Shown here: positions 9,489 through 19,023 of the stretch, one piece after another
Numbering within the stretch: the stretch's first letter is position 1
Layout: each line of letters begins with the position of its first letter
Assembly (NCBI RefSeq): GCF_000720115.1
Contig: NZ_JOIR01000010.1
Location: 186,001-250,000, forward strand
Reading direction: 5' to 3'
Length of the DNA stretch: 64,000 nucleotides
Source: Streptomyces sp. NRRL F-2580
GTDB taxonomy: Bacteria > Actinomycetota > Actinomycetes > Streptomycetales > Streptomycetaceae
Translations under genes and position numbers: made by a program
The notes under the pieces: generated by a model
The model's input: only the letters and a program-made list of their open reading frames with translations
The model's database searches: none
What the model was told of the DNA's origin: nothing

Positions 9489-9769
9489 TGAGCGAGAACA
9501 ACGTGACTGAGAAGACCGAGCGCGGTTTCCGCAAGACCCGTGAGGGTCTGGTCGTCAGCGACAAGATGGACAAGACCGTCGTCGTCGCCGTCGAGGACCG
9601 CGTCAAGCACGCCCTGTACGGCAAGGTCATCCGCCGTACGAACAAGCTCAAGGCGCACGACGAGCAGAACGCTGCCGGCGTCGGCGACCGCGTCCTCATC
9701 ATGGAGACGCGTCCGCTGTCGGCGAGCAAGCGCTGGCGCATCGTCGAGATCCTCGAGAAGGCCAAGTAA
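9488..9769 (+). CDS. rpsQ: 30S ribosomal protein S17
   Basis: S17 (93 residues) binds 16S helices early in assembly. [21 protein letters not shown] and the ending [13 protein letters not shown] match the family. It is the last gene of the S10 block; a structured gap of 137 bp follows before rplN. Confidence 0.98.
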   Translation: MSENNVTEKTERGFRKTREGLVVSDKMDKTVVVAVEDRVKHALYGKVIRRTNKLKAHDEQNAAGVGDRVLIMETRPLSASKRWRIVEILEKAK

Positions 9770-9906
9770 GGCAATTCGCGCAAGCGAATTCCCAATAGAC
9801 ACAGTCTGAGGGGTTTCCCTCAGATTCGTTCCGCCAGGCTCGGTGGGGGCCTCGCTCCTCGGAGTGAAGCCCCCGCCGGGAACCGGCAGACAAACAGGAG
9901 ATACAC
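9770..9906 (+). promoter_or_regulatory. Three consecutive hairpins between the S10 and spc blocks
   Basis: Hairpin 1 pairs 9773-9779 with 9784-9790 (GCAA tetraloop of the GNRA class). Hairpin 2 pairs 9805-9812 with 9817-9824. Hairpin 3 pairs 9841-9850 with 9869-9878 (10 bp with one G-U). No gene fits in this gap. The position suggests attenuation, partial termination, an mRNA processing site or r-protein feedback, none proven. Confidence 0.55.
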
Positions 9907-10275
9907 GTGATCCAGCAGGAGTCGCGACTGCGTATCGCCGACAACACTGGTGCAAAGGAGATCCTTTGCATCCGTGTTCTCGGTGGTTCCGGTCGCCGCT
10001 ACGCGGGCATCGGTGACGTCATCGTCGCCACCGTCAAGGACGCGATCCCCGGTGGCAACGTGAAGAAGGGTGACGTCGTCAAGGCGGTCATCGTTCGCAC
10101 CGTGAAGGAGCGCCGCCGCCAGGACGGCTCGTACATCCGCTTTGACGAGAACGCCGCCGTCATTCTGAAGAACGACGGCGACCCTCGCGGCACCCGTATC
10201 TTCGGCCCGGTGGGCCGTGAGCTGCGCGAGAAGAAGTTCATGAAGATCATCTCGCTCGCGCCGGAGGTGCTGTAA
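9907..10275 (+). CDS. rplN: 50S ribosomal protein L14
   Basis: L14 (122 residues) lies at the subunit interface. [27 protein letters not shown] and the ending [10 protein letters not shown] are typical. GTG start at 9907 with AACAGGAG upstream. First gene of the spc block. Confidence 0.98.
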   Translation: MIQQESRLRIADNTGAKEILCIRVLGGSGRRYAGIGDVIVATVKDAIPGGNVKKGDVVKAVIVRTVKERRRQDGSYIRFDENAAVILKNDGDPRGTRIFGPVGRELREKKFMKIISLAPEVL

Positions 10276-10277
10276 GC

Positions 10278-10589
10278 ATGAAGATCAAGAAGGGCGACCT
10301 GGTCCAGGTCATCACCGGTAAGGACAAGGGCAAGCAGGGCAAGGTCATCGTTGCCTTCCCCGCCGACAACCGTGTCCTCGTCGAGGGTGTCAACCGGGTC
10401 AAGAAGCACACCAAGGCTGCGCAGAACCAGGCCGGTGGCATTGTGATCACCGAGGCCCCGGTCCACGTCAGCAACGTTCAGCTGGTTGTGGAGAAGGACG
10501 GCAAGAAGGTCGTCACCCGCGTCGGCTACCGCTTCGACGACGAGGGCAACAAGATCCGCGTTGCCAAGCGGACGGGTGAGGACATCTGA
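10278..10589 (+). CDS. rplX: 50S ribosomal protein L24
   Basis: L24 (103 residues) initiates 50S assembly. It begins with the KOW motif ([20 protein letters not shown]). Only 2 bp separate it from rplN, and it overlaps rplE (TGATG). Confidence 0.98.
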   Translation: MKIKKGDLVQVITGKDKGKQGKVIVAFPADNRVLVEGVNRVKKHTKAAQNQAGGIVITEAPVHVSNVQLVVEKDGKKVVTRVGYRFDDEGNKIRVAKRTGEDI

Positions 10590-11140
10590 TGGCTACCACT
10601 CCGCGTCTCAAGACGAAGTACCGCGAGGACATCGCGGGCAAGCTGCGTGAGGAGTTCTCGTACGAGAACGTCATGCAGATCCCCGGCCTCGTGAAGATCG
10701 TGGTCAACATGGGTGTGGGCGACGCCGCCCGCGACTCCAAGCTGATCGACGGCGCCATCAAGGACCTGACGACGATCACCGGTCAGAAGCCGGCCGTCAC
10801 GAAGGCCCGGAAGTCCATCGCGCAGTTCAAGCTGCGCGAGGGTCAGCCGATCGGCTGCCACGTCACCCTCCGTGGTGACCGCATGTGGGAGTTCCTGGAC
10901 CGTACGCTGTCGCTCGCGCTGCCGCGTATCCGTGACTTCCGTGGTCTGTCGCCGAAGCAGTTCGACGGCCGTGGCAACTACACCTTCGGTCTCACGGAGC
11001 AGGTCATGTTCCACGAGATCGACCAGGACAAGATCGACCGTACCCGGGGTATGGACATCACCGTGGTCACCACGGCGACCAACGACGACGAGGGCCGTGC
11101 CCTCCTTCGTCACCTCGGCTTCCCCTTCAAGGAGGCGTAA
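10589..11140 (+). CDS. rplE: 50S ribosomal protein L5
   Basis: L5 (183 residues) binds 5S rRNA. Conserved segments include [17 protein letters not shown] and [14 protein letters not shown]. Its start overlaps the rplX stop. In E. coli the S8 repressor acts near the L5 start; no equivalent site can be asserted here. Confidence 0.98.
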   Translation: MATTPRLKTKYREDIAGKLREEFSYENVMQIPGLVKIVVNMGVGDAARDSKLIDGAIKDLTTITGQKPAVTKARKSIAQFKLREGQPIGCHVTLRGDRMWEFLDRTLSLALPRIRDFRGLSPKQFDGRGNYTFGLTEQVMFHEIDQDKIDRTRGMDITVVTTATNDDEGRALLRHLGFPFKEA

Positions 11141-11145
11141 GCGAG

Positions 11146-11331
11146 ATGGCGAAGAAGGCTCTCATCGCGAAGGCTGCCCGCAAGCCCAAGTTCGGTGTGC
11201 GTGCGTACACCCGCTGCCAGCGCTGCGGTCGCCCCCACTCCGTGTACCGCAAGTTCGGCCTGTGCCGCGTCTGCCTTCGTGAGATGGCTCACCGTGGCGA
11301 GCTGCCGGGCGTGACCAAGAGCTCCTGGTAA
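11146..11331 (+). CDS. rpsN: 30S ribosomal protein S14, zinc-binding (type Z)
   Basis: This is the short S14 form of 61 residues with a CxxC...CxxC zinc site (C24-C27 and C40-C43: [19 protein letters not shown]). The zinc form is the usual housekeeping version; Streptomyces often carry a zinc-free paralog elsewhere under Zur control. It starts 5 bp after rplE. Confidence 0.97.
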   Translation: MAKKALIAKAARKPKFGVRAYTRCQRCGRPHSVYRKFGLCRVCLREMAHRGELPGVTKSSW

Positions 11332-11554
11332 ATCACCCTCGTCCGCAAGGACTTGGGCGGTACCAGGCACTCTCGGTAAGCATCTGGACGGTGGGTGCCC
11401 GGCCGCGCATGCCTTAGGCTTGTGTGGTTGGGCGTCCGCCGCCCATAACGACTTACTACGCCGTAGGTCCCCGCACCGCACCCGTCCCGCCACTGAGTGG
11501 GGAGAGGGATGGCGCATACAGGAAACCCCGGCGAGAGAGGCCGAAGGCCACTTC

Positions 11555-11953
11555 ATGACCATGACTGACCCGATCGCAGACATGCTCACGCGTCTGCGTA
11601 ACGCTAACTCGGCGTACCACGACACCGTCGTGATGCCGCACAGCAAGATCAAGTCGCACATCGCAGAGATCCTCAAGCAGGAGGGTTTCATCACCGGCTG
11701 GAAGGTCGAGGACGCCGAGGTCGGCAAGAACCTCGTCCTCGAGCTGAAGTTCGGGCCGAACCGCGAGCGCTCCATTGCGGGCATCAAGCGGATCTCGAAG
11801 CCCGGTCTGCGCGTGTACGCGAAGTCCACCAACCTGCCGAAGGTCCTCGGCGGCCTGGGCGTGGCGATCATCTCCACGTCCCACGGTCTCCTGACCGGTC
11901 AGCAGGCAGGCAAGAAGGGCGTAGGTGGGGAAGTCCTCGCCTACGTCTGGTAG
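11555..11953 (+). CDS. rpsH: 30S ribosomal protein S8
   Basis: S8 (132 residues) binds 16S helix 21 and represses the spc operon in E. coli. [23 protein letters not shown] and the C-terminal GGEVLAYVW are diagnostic. ATG 11555 is chosen from homology; an in-frame start at 11420 has no conserved N-terminus. The 223-bp gap before it holds no other gene that I can see and may carry an internal promoter. Confidence 0.97.
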   Translation: MTMTDPIADMLTRLRNANSAYHDTVVMPHSKIKSHIAEILKQEGFITGWKVEDAEVGKNLVLELKFGPNRERSIAGIKRISKPGLRVYAKSTNLPKVLGGLGVAIISTSHGLLTGQQAGKKGVGGEVLAYVW

Positions 11954-11973
11954 TCGGGAACGGAGGAAAAGCA

Positions 11974-12513
11974 ATGTCGCGAATCGGCAAGCTCCCCATC
12001 CAGGTTCCCGCCGGTGTGGACGTCACCATCGATGGCCAGACGGTCGCTGTGAAGGGCCCCAAGGGTTCCCTCGCGCACACCGTTAAGGCGCCCATCGCAG
12101 TCGTCAAGGACGAGGACGGCGTTCTGAACGTCACCCGCCCGAACGACGAGCGTCAGAACAAGGCCCTGCACGGCCTGTCCCGCACGCTGGTGGCGAACAT
12201 GATCACCGGTGTGACCACGGGGTACGTCAAGGCTCTCGAGATCAGCGGTGTCGGTTACCGTGTCCTGGCGAAGGGCTCCGACCTGGAGTTCCAGCTGGGT
12301 TACAGCCACCCGATCCTGGTGGAGGCGCCCGAGGGCATCTCCTTCAAGGTCGAGTCGCCGACCAAGTTCACGGTCGAGGGCATCGACAAGCAGAAGGTCG
12401 GCGAGGTCGCCGCCAACATCCGCAAGCTGCGGAAGCCCGACCCGTACAAGGCCAAGGGTGTCAAGTACGCCGGCGAAGTCATCCGCCGCAAGGTCGGAAA
12501 GGCTGGTAAGTAG
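11974..12513 (+). CDS. rplF: 50S ribosomal protein L6
   Basis: L6 (179 residues) sits at the GTPase-associated region. It has the usual two-domain fold with conserved SRIGKLPI, the internal GVGYR, and the C-terminal [27 protein letters not shown] precedes the ATG. Confidence 0.98.
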   Translation: MSRIGKLPIQVPAGVDVTIDGQTVAVKGPKGSLAHTVKAPIAVVKDEDGVLNVTRPNDERQNKALHGLSRTLVANMITGVTTGYVKALEISGVGYRVLAKGSDLEFQLGYSHPILVEAPEGISFKVESPTKFTVEGIDKQKVGEVAANIRKLRKPDPYKAKGVKYAGEVIRRKVGKAGK

Positions 12514-12515
12514 CC

Positions 12516-12899
12516 ATGGCATACGGTGTGAAGATCGCCAAGGGCGACGCGTACAAGCGCGCTGCCAAGGCTCGCCGCCACATCCGCATCCGCAAGAACG
12601 TCTCGGGTACGGCGGAGCGTCCGCGCCTCGTCGTGACGCGTTCCAACCGCAACATCGTTGCTCAGGTCATCGACGACCTCCAGGGTCACACCCTGGCGTC
12701 CGCGTCGACCCTGGACGCTTCGATCCGCGGTGGCGAAGGCGACAAGAGCGCCCAGGCCCAGGCTGTCGGCGCGCTCGTCGCCGAGCGTGCCAAGGCTGCG
12801 GGTGTCGAGACCGTCGTGTTCGACCGCGGTGGCAACCGATACGCCGGGCGCATTGCCGCTCTGGCTGACGCCGCCCGCGAAGCCGGGCTGAAGTTCTAA
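12516..12899 (+). CDS. rplR: 50S ribosomal protein L18
   Basis: L18 (127 residues) carries 5S rRNA into the 50S subunit. [19 protein letters not shown] and the ending [13 protein letters not shown] are characteristic. It is 2 bp after rplF. Confidence 0.98.
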   Translation: MAYGVKIAKGDAYKRAAKARRHIRIRKNVSGTAERPRLVVTRSNRNIVAQVIDDLQGHTLASASTLDASIRGGEGDKSAQAQAVGALVAERAKAAGVETVVFDRGGNRYAGRIAALADAAREAGLKF

Positions 12900-12944
12900 G
12901 CCCCGGTTCCGGGACTCACGGACGTAACAGAGAGAGGTAATCCA

Positions 12945-13550
12945 ATGGCTGGACCCCAGCGCCGCGGAAGCGGTGCCGGTGGCGGCGAGCGGCGGGACCG
13001 GAAGGGTCGCGACGGTGGCCCTGCCGCCGAGAAGACCGCTTACGTTGAGCGCGTTGTCGCGATCAACCGCGTCGCCAAGGTTGTCAAGGGTGGTCGCCGC
13101 TTCAGCTTCACCGCGCTGGTCGTGGTGGGCGACGGTGACGGCACTGTAGGTGTCGGTTACGGCAAGGCCAAGGAAGTTCCCGCGGCCATCGCCAAGGGTG
13201 TCGAGGAAGCGAAGAAGAACTTCTTCAAGGTTCCGCGCATCCAGGGCACCATCCCTCACCCGATCACGGGCGAGCGTGCCGCGGGCGTCGTGCTGCTGAA
13301 GCCGGCTTCCCCCGGTACCGGTGTTATCGCCGGTGGCCCGGTGCGCGCCGTTCTGGAGTGCGCCGGCGTTCACGACATCCTGTCGAAGTCGCTCGGCTCG
13401 TCGAACGCGATCAACATCGTGCACGCGACCGTGGCAGCGCTCAAGGGCCTGCAGCGTCCCGAGGAGATCGCGGCTCGCCGTGGTCTGCCCCTCGAGGACG
13501 TCGCCCCCGCGGCTCTGCTGCGTGCACGTGCCGGGGCGGGTGCTGCGTAA
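12945..13550 (+). CDS. rpsE: 30S ribosomal protein S5
   Basis: S5 (201 residues) guards decoding fidelity and the mRNA entry pore. A Gly/Arg-rich actinobacterial extension (about 30 residues) precedes the S5 domain ([21 protein letters not shown]). The second domain contains [29 protein letters not shown] lies upstream. The stop overlaps rpmD (TAATG). Confidence 0.97.
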   Translation: MAGPQRRGSGAGGGERRDRKGRDGGPAAEKTAYVERVVAINRVAKVVKGGRRFSFTALVVVGDGDGTVGVGYGKAKEVPAAIAKGVEEAKKNFFKVPRIQGTIPHPITGERAAGVVLLKPASPGTGVIAGGPVRAVLECAGVHDILSKSLGSSNAINIVHATVAALKGLQRPEEIAARRGLPLEDVAPAALLRARAGAGAA

Positions 13551-13732
13551 TGGCTCGCCTCAAGATCACGCAGACGAAGTCGTACATCGGCAGCAAGCAG
13601 AACCACCGTGACACTCTGCGTTCGCTCGGGCTCAAGCGCCTGAACGACGTGGTCGTCAAGGAGGACCGCCCCGAGTTCCGCGGAATGGTTCACACCGTCC
13701 GCCACCTCGTGACGGTTGAGGAGGTTGACTAA
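13550..13732 (+). CDS. rpmD: 50S ribosomal protein L30
   Basis: L30 (60 residues) is a small 23S-binding protein. [20 protein letters not shown] and LVTVEEV are typical. It is translationally coupled to rpsE through a TAATG overlap. Confidence 0.97.
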   Translation: MARLKITQTKSYIGSKQNHRDTLRSLGLKRLNDVVVKEDRPEFRGMVHTVRHLVTVEEVD

Positions 13733-13733
13733 C

Positions 13734-14189
13734 ATGGCTGAGAACAGCCCGCTGAAGGCCCACAACCTCCGTCCCGCCCCCGGCGCCAAGACCGCGAAGA
13801 CCCGTGTCGGTCGTGGTGAGGCGTCGAAGGGTAAGACGGCCGGTCGTGGTACGAAGGGCCAGAAGGCCCGCTACCAGATCCCGCAGCGCTTCGAGGGTGG
13901 GCAGATGCCCCTCCACATGCGCCTGCCGAAGCTCAAGGGCTTCAAGAACCCGTTCCGCACCGAGTTCCAGGTCGTCAACCTGGACAAGCTCGGCGCTCTC
14001 TACCCCGAGGGTGGAGAAGTCACGGTGGCCGACCTGGTCGCCAAGGGCGCGGTTCGCAAGAACAGCCTCGTCAAGGTCCTGGGCCAGGGCGAGCTCTCCG
14101 TGGCGCTGCAGGTTTCGGTTGACGCCGTCTCCGCCTCCGCCAAGGAGAAGATCGCCGCTGCCGGTGGCACCGTCACCGAGCTCGTCTAA
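13734..14189 (+). CDS. rplO: 50S ribosomal protein L15
   Basis: L15 (151 residues) is a late assembly protein. The basic Gly-rich N-terminus ([35 protein letters not shown]) is diagnostic. ATG 13734 is one base after the rpmD stop; the in-frame ATG at 13716 is not conserved. A strong hairpin follows the gene. Confidence 0.97.
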   Translation: MAENSPLKAHNLRPAPGAKTAKTRVGRGEASKGKTAGRGTKGQKARYQIPQRFEGGQMPLHMRLPKLKGFKNPFRTEFQVVNLDKLGALYPEGGEVTVADLVAKGAVRKNSLVKVLGQGELSVALQVSVDAVSASAKEKIAAAGGTVTELV

Positions 14190-14219
14190 GACGATTTCAG
14201 TGGCTGAATAGCTCAAAAC

Positions 14220-14259
14220 CCAACCGGGGGTGCCTCACATATGGGGCATCCCCGGTTGG
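14220..14259 (+). terminator. Hairpin between rplO and secY
   Basis: A stem of 15 bp with one G-U pairs 14220-14234 with 14245-14259, loop 14235-14244. The distance to secY is 117 bp, so it may partly terminate ribosomal protein transcription before secY-adk-map. Confidence 0.7.
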
Positions 14260-14376
14260 TCGTTCCACGGGAGGCACACTCGCCGGTAAGGTGGCGTGCA
14301 CCATTGCTTTGTCGTATACGTCGATCCCTCAGACCGTCACCTCTGACGCAGTAGCGCGGGGGTCGCAGGAGGCACC

Positions 14377-15690
14377 GTGCTCACCGCGTTCGCCCGGGCG
14401 TTCAAGACGCCCGACCTGCGCAAGAAGCTGCTCTTCACGCTCGGCATCATCGTGCTGTTCCGGCTCGGGTCCCACATCCCGGTACCCGGCGTGAGCTACA
14501 AGAACGTTCAGATCTGTGTCGACCAGGCGGGCAGCAGCAACGGGCTGTTCGGTCTGGTCAACATGTTCAGCGGCGGTGCGCTGCTGCAGATCACGATCTT
14601 CGCGCTCGGCATCATGCCCTACATCACGGCGAGCATCATTCTGCAGCTGCTGACCGTGGTCATCCCGAAGCTGGAGACCCTCAAGAAAGAGGGCCAGTCC
14701 GGCACGGCGAAGATCACTCAGTACACGCGCTATCTGACGGTCGCGCTGGCGATCCTGCAGGGCACGGGCCTCGTCGCCACTGCCCGCACGGGTGCCCTGT
14801 TCCAGGGCTGCTCCGCCGCCCGCGACATCGTCCCCGACCGGTCGATTTTCGCCACCGTCGTCATGGTGGTCACCATGACCGCCGGTACCTGCGTCGTGAT
14901 GTGGCTCGGTGAGCTCATCACCGACCGCGGCATCGGCAACGGCATGTCGATCCTCATGTTCATCTCGATCGCCGCCGGCTTCATCGGCGCCATGTGGCAG
15001 ATCAAGCTCCAGGGCAAGATCGCCGACGGCTGGGTCGAGTTCGGCGTCGTCATCCTGGTCGGCCTGGCGATGGTGTGTCTGGTGGTCTTCGTCGAGCAGG
15101 CGCAGCGCCGGATCCCGGTCCAGTACGCGAAGCGCATGATCGGCCGCCGTGCCTACGGCGGTACCTCGACCTACATCCCGCTCAAGGTGAACCAGGCGGG
15201 CATCATCCCCGTCATCTTCGCCTCGTCGCTGCTCTACATCCCGGCACTGATCGTCCAGTTCAGCGGCTCGACCGCGGGCTGGGCCACCTGGATCCAGAAG
15301 CACTTCGTCAAGGGCGACCACCCGTACTACATCGCGACCTACTTCCTCCTGATCGTCTTCTTCGCGTTCTTCTACGTGGCGATCTCGTTCAACCCCGAGG
15401 AAGTTGCAGACAACATGAAGAAGTATGGTGGGTTCATCCCCGGTATTCGTGCCGGTCGACCCACCGCCGAGTACCTGAGCTACGTGCTCAACCGGATCAC
15501 CTGGCCGGGGTCGCTGTACCTGGGTCTCATCGCTCTTGTGCCGACGATGGCGTTGGCCGGCTTCGGAGCGAACCAGAACTTCCCGTTCGGCGGGACGAGC
15601 ATCCTGATCATCGTGGGTGTGGGTCTGGAAACCGTGAAGCAGATCGAGAGCCAGCTCCAGCAGCGTAATTACGAAGGGTTCCTCCGCTGA
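14377..15690 (+). CDS. secY: Preprotein translocase subunit SecY
   Basis: SecY (437 residues) is the pore subunit of the SecYEG channel in the inner membrane. About ten hydrophobic segments are visible. Plug/lateral-gate type sequences (FSGGALLQITIFALGIMPYITASIILQLL) and the cytoplasmic loop RRIPVQYAKR are diagnostic. GTG start 14377 follows GGTCGCAGGAGG. The stop overlaps adk (TGATG). Confidence 0.98.
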   Translation: MLTAFARAFKTPDLRKKLLFTLGIIVLFRLGSHIPVPGVSYKNVQICVDQAGSSNGLFGLVNMFSGGALLQITIFALGIMPYITASIILQLLTVVIPKLETLKKEGQSGTAKITQYTRYLTVALAILQGTGLVATARTGALFQGCSAARDIVPDRSIFATVVMVVTMTAGTCVVMWLGELITDRGIGNGMSILMFISIAAGFIGAMWQIKLQGKIADGWVEFGVVILVGLAMVCLVVFVEQAQRRIPVQYAKRMIGRRAYGGTSTYIPLKVNQAGIIPVIFASSLLYIPALIVQFSGSTAGWATWIQKHFVKGDHPYYIATYFLLIVFFAFFYVAISFNPEEVADNMKKYGGFIPGIRAGRPTAEYLSYVLNRITWPGSLYLGLIALVPTMALAGFGANQNFPFGGTSILIIVGVGLETVKQIESQLQQRNYEGFLR

Positions 15691-16337
15691 TGCGAATCGT
15701 CCTCGTCGGACCGCCCGGTGCGGGCAAGGGAACGCAGGCCGCGTTCCTTGCCAAGAACCTGTCGATCCCGCACATCTCCACGGGCGACCTGTTCCGGGCC
15801 AACATCAGCCAGGGCACCGAGCTGGGCAAGAGCGCCAAGTCCTACATGGACGCAGGGGAGCTTGTCCCGGACTCGGTCACCATCGGCATGGCCAAGGACC
15901 GGATGGAGCAGCCCGACGCCGCGAACGGCTTCCTGCTCGACGGCTTCCCTCGCAACCTCTCGCAGGCCGAGGCGCTCGACGAGATCCTCAAGAACGCCGA
16001 CCTGCGACTGGACGCCGTCCTCGACCTGGAGGTCGAGGAGGACGAGGTCGTCAAGCGGATCGCCGGCCGCCGGACCTGCCGCAAGGACTCCGCGCACGTC
16101 TTCCACGTCACGTACGCGCCGCCGAAGACCGAGGGTGTCTGCGACACCTGCGGCGGCGAGCTGTACCAGCGCGGAGACGACTCCGAGGCCACGGTCCGCA
16201 ACCGGCTCGCGGTCTACCACGCGGAGACCGAGCCGATCATCGACTACTACAAGGCCCAGGGCCTCGTGTCGACGATTCCGGCTCTCGGCGAGGTCGCGGA
16301 GATCACGCGGCGCGCGATGGACGCCCTCCCGAAGTAG
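15690..16337 (+). CDS. adk: Adenylate kinase
   Basis: Converts ATP + AMP to 2 ADP. The P-loop GPPGAGKGT is at residues 7-15. The AMP site includes STGDLFR and DGFPRNLSQA. The LID region (about 125-165) holds three Cys (RTCRKD, CDTC), suggesting a partial zinc-type LID. At 215 residues it is a long-form enzyme. It is coupled to secY, the common bacterial arrangement. Confidence 0.98.
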   Translation: MRIVLVGPPGAGKGTQAAFLAKNLSIPHISTGDLFRANISQGTELGKSAKSYMDAGELVPDSVTIGMAKDRMEQPDAANGFLLDGFPRNLSQAEALDEILKNADLRLDAVLDLEVEEDEVVKRIAGRRTCRKDSAHVFHVTYAPPKTEGVCDTCGGELYQRGDDSEATVRNRLAVYHAETEPIIDYYKAQGLVSTIPALGEVAEITRRAMDALPK

Positions 16338-16429
16338 TACCCCCGTAGGGCAAGAACGGCCGCGGTGTCCCCAGGGCATCGCGGCCGTACTGTTGAGAAG
16401 ACTCGTACCGAGGCTGGAAGGCGTTTTTC

Positions 16430-17281
16430 ATGGTCCAGATCAAGACCCCCGAGCAGATCGCGAAGATGCGCGAGGCGGGGCTGGTCGTCGCCGCGATCCA
16501 CGCGGCGACCCGTGAGGCGGCCGTTCCGGGCGCCACGACGCATGATCTGGACATGGTGGCCCGCAAGGTGATCGCGGACGCCGGCGCCAAGTCGAACTTC
16601 CTCGGCTACGGCGGCTTCCCCGCGACGATCTGCACCTCGGTGAACGAGGTCGTCGTCCACGGCATCCCGGACGACAAGACGGTCCTCAAGGACGGCGACA
16701 TCATCTCGATCGACGCCGGCGCCATCGTCGACGGCTGGCACGGCGACGCCGCGTACACCGCCTTCGTGGGGACTGGGCACGCCCCTGAGCTCGTGGAGCT
16801 CTCCCGGGTGACCGAGGAGTCCATGTGGGCCGGCATCGCCGCCATGAAGCTCGGCAACCGCCTTGTGGACATCTCCAAGGCGATCGAGACGTACATCAAG
16901 CGCCAGCCGCGTCCCGCCACCGGTGACCACAGCCTCGGCAAGTTCGGGATCATCGAGGACTACGGCGGCCACGGCATCGGGTCCGAGATGCACATGGACC
17001 CCCACCTGCTGAACTACGTCTCGCGCAAGCGGGGCAAGGGGATCAAGCTGGTCCCGGGCATCTGCCTGGCGATCGAGCCGATGGTCTCCCTGGGCACCGC
17101 CCAGACGGAGGTACTGGCGGACGACTGGACGGTCATCACGACCGACGGCACCTGGTCCTCGCACTGGGAGCACTCCATCGCCCTGACGGAGGCCGGTCCG
17201 ATCGTTCTGACCAGCCCGGACTGCGGCAAGGCGAAGCTGGCGGAGTACGGAGTCACCACGGCTCCGGACCCTCTGGCGTAA
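16430..17281 (+). CDS. map: Methionine aminopeptidase, type I
   Basis: Removes the initiator Met from new proteins. Pita-bread fold metal ligands are visible: Asp in SIDAGA, Asp in WHGDAAYT, His in GHGIGSEMH, Glu in LAIEPM and Glu in WEHSIAL. It has 283 residues and starts at ATG 16430. It is 92 bp after adk in the conserved secY-adk-map-infA order. Streptomyces usually carry a second copy elsewhere. Confidence 0.97.
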   Translation: MVQIKTPEQIAKMREAGLVVAAIHAATREAAVPGATTHDLDMVARKVIADAGAKSNFLGYGGFPATICTSVNEVVVHGIPDDKTVLKDGDIISIDAGAIVDGWHGDAAYTAFVGTGHAPELVELSRVTEESMWAGIAAMKLGNRLVDISKAIETYIKRQPRPATGDHSLGKFGIIEDYGGHGIGSEMHMDPHLLNYVSRKRGKGIKLVPGICLAIEPMVSLGTAQTEVLADDWTVITTDGTWSSHWEHSIALTEAGPIVLTSPDCGKAKLAEYGVTTAPDPLA

Positions 17282-17423
17282 TGATCTACACTCTGGGGCA
17301 CACTTTCCGGATTCGTCTTTCTGGGAGCCCTGACGTAGACTGACTCGTCGGCTCTCGTGCACATCCATGCCTGCAAGCGTGGCGCACCGAGCCGATCAAG
17401 GTAGCCGATTCGAAGGGCGAAGC

Positions 17424-17645
17424 GTGGCCAAGAAGCAAGGTGCCATCGAAATCGAGGGCACCGTGATCGAGTCCCTCCCGAACGCGATGTTCAAGGTGGA
17501 ACTGCAGAACGGTCACAAGGTCCTCGCGCACATCAGCGGCAAGATGCGCATGCACTACATCCGCATCCTCCCGGATGACCGGGTCGTCGTGGAGCTGTCT
17601 CCGTACGACCTGACGCGTGGCCGGATCGTCTACCGATACAAGTAG
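17424..17645 (+). CDS. infA: Translation initiation factor IF-1
   Basis: IF-1 (73 residues) is an OB-fold factor that binds the A-site during initiation. [26 protein letters not shown] and [13 protein letters not shown] are diagnostic. GTG 17424 is preceded by GAAGGGCGAAGC; the upstream ATG at 17367 is not conserved. The 142-bp gap after map may hold a promoter. Confidence 0.97.
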   Translation: MAKKQGAIEIEGTVIESLPNAMFKVELQNGHKVLAHISGKMRMHYIRILPDDRVVVELSPYDLTRGRIVYRYK

Positions 17646-17719
17646 ATCTTGTCCTCACTCCTGCCTGGGCGTCTTGTCCCGGTGCGGGTGGTGGCACTGA
17701 CCCGGAGAACCTCACCAAC

Positions 17720-17833
17720 ATGAAGGTCAAGCCGAGCGTCAAGAAGATCTGCGACAAGTGCAAGGTGATCCGCCGTCACGGCCGGGTCATGGTCATCTGC
17801 GACAACCTGCGCCACAAGCAGCGCCAGGGCTGA
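17720..17833 (+). CDS. rpmJ: 50S ribosomal protein L36 (zinc form)
   Basis: A 37-residue protein beginning [20 protein letters not shown] and ending RHKQRQG. The zinc site C-x2-C...C-x4-H is intact (CDKC, CDNLRH), so this is the C+ form. Short but unmistakable. It sits between infA and rpsM as in most bacteria. Confidence 0.97.
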   Translation: MKVKPSVKKICDKCKVIRRHGRVMVICDNLRHKQRQG

Positions 17834-18034
17834 CGCACGCCGACCGACCTGCCTTAACGCAGTTCTTCGCGCGACGTAAGAAAACGTACATACGCAGAAT
17901 CCGCCCAGCCCTGCAAGGGGCCGGCGGCACCTCCGGCGGGGGCCGGGGACCCGGACGTACCACCACCCATTCAGGTGTGGTCGGCGGTCGGGACTGATTC
18001 TGCGGAAGACCCCCGAACACACAGGAGCCATTGA

Positions 18035-18415
18035 ATGGCACGCGTTTCCGGTGTTGACATCCCGCGCGAAAAGCGTGTGGAGATCGCACTCACCTACGTC
18101 TTCGGTATCGGGCGCACCCGGTCCAAGGAGATCCTCGCCTCCACCGGCGTGAACCCGAACACCCGCGTTCGTGACCTGGCCGAAGAGGACCTGGTCAAGA
18201 TCCGCGAGTACGTGGACGCCAACCTCCGTACCGAGGGTGACCTCCGCCGCGAGATCCAGGCCGACATCCGTCGCAAGGTCGAGATCCAGTGCTACCAGGG
18301 CATCCGCCACCGTCGCGGCCTCCCGGTGCACGGTCAGCGCACCAGCACGAACGCGCGTACCCGCAAGGGCCCGCGTCGCGCGATCGCCGGTAAGAAGAAG
18401 CCGGGCAAGAAGTAG
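18035..18415 (+). CDS. rpsM: 30S ribosomal protein S13
   Basis: S13 (126 residues) lies at the top of the 30S head and contacts P-site t[23 protein letters not shown] and the C-terminal [18 protein letters not shown] are typical. CACAGGAGCC precedes the ATG. The 201-bp gap after rpmJ is GC-rich with self-complementary stretches. Confidence 0.98.
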   Translation: MARVSGVDIPREKRVEIALTYVFGIGRTRSKEILASTGVNPNTRVRDLAEEDLVKIREYVDANLRTEGDLRREIQADIRRKVEIQCYQGIRHRRGLPVHGQRTSTNARTRKGPRRAIAGKKKPGKK

Positions 18416-18469
18416 TCCTGTTCAGCGGTCTTGCGCTGTAGGACCGACCACCTCCCGTAGGAGATTTAG

Positions 18470-18874
18470 ATGCCCCCCAAGGGTCGTCAGGGCGCTGCCA
18501 AGAAGGTGCGCCGCAAGGAAAAGAAGAACGTCGCTCACGGGCACGCCCACATCAAGAGCACGTTCAACAACACCATCGTTTCGATCACCGACCCCTCGGG
18601 CAACGTGATCTCCTGGGCCTCCGCCGGCCACGTCGGCTTCAAGGGCTCGCGCAAGTCCACCCCCTTCGCCGCGCAGATGGCCGCCGAGTCGGCCGCCCGC
18701 CGCGCGCAGGAGCACGGCATGCGCAAGGTCGACGTCTTCGTGAAGGGTCCGGGCTCCGGCCGCGAGACCGCGATCCGCTCCCTCCAGGCCACCGGCCTCG
18801 AGGTCGGCTCGATCCAGGACGTCACCCCCACCCCGCACAACGGCTGCCGCCCGCCGAAGCGCCGCCGCGTCTGA
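18470..18874 (+). CDS. rpsK: 30S ribosomal protein S11
   Basis: S11 (134 residues) shapes the platform at the mRNA exit. [19 protein letters not shown] and the ending [16 protein letters not shown] are diagnostic. RBS TAGGAGATTTAG lies upstream. Confidence 0.98.
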   Translation: MPPKGRQGAAKKVRRKEKKNVAHGHAHIKSTFNNTIVSITDPSGNVISWASAGHVGFKGSRKSTPFAAQMAAESAARRAQEHGMRKVDVFVKGPGSGRETAIRSLQATGLEVGSIQDVTPTPHNGCRPPKRRRV

Positions 18875-18907
18875 CGCAGCGGACGCACCTGTGCGTTCTT
18901 GAGTGTC

Positions 18908-18945
18908 CGGGCGGTACGAACCCCTCGCGGGGGACGTACCGCCCG
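18908..18945 (+). terminator. Hairpin between rpsK and rpoA
   Basis: Outer arms 18908-18918 and 18935-18945 pair over 11 bp, and inside them CCCC (18921-18924) pairs with GGGG (18929-18932). It lies 79 bp before rpoA and may attenuate or process the transcript rather than end it. Confidence 0.5.
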
Positions 18946-19023
18946 TACCCTTGTAGTCCGCAGCTCCGGCTGCACCCCGTCGGGCGTCAAATAGTGGGCG
19001 TCCACGAATGAAGGAACACAGAC

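Noticed and set aside
17834..18034. A small gene in the rpmJ-rpsM gap
   Set aside because: No start with RBS and no coding pattern; only GC-rich self-complementary stretches.
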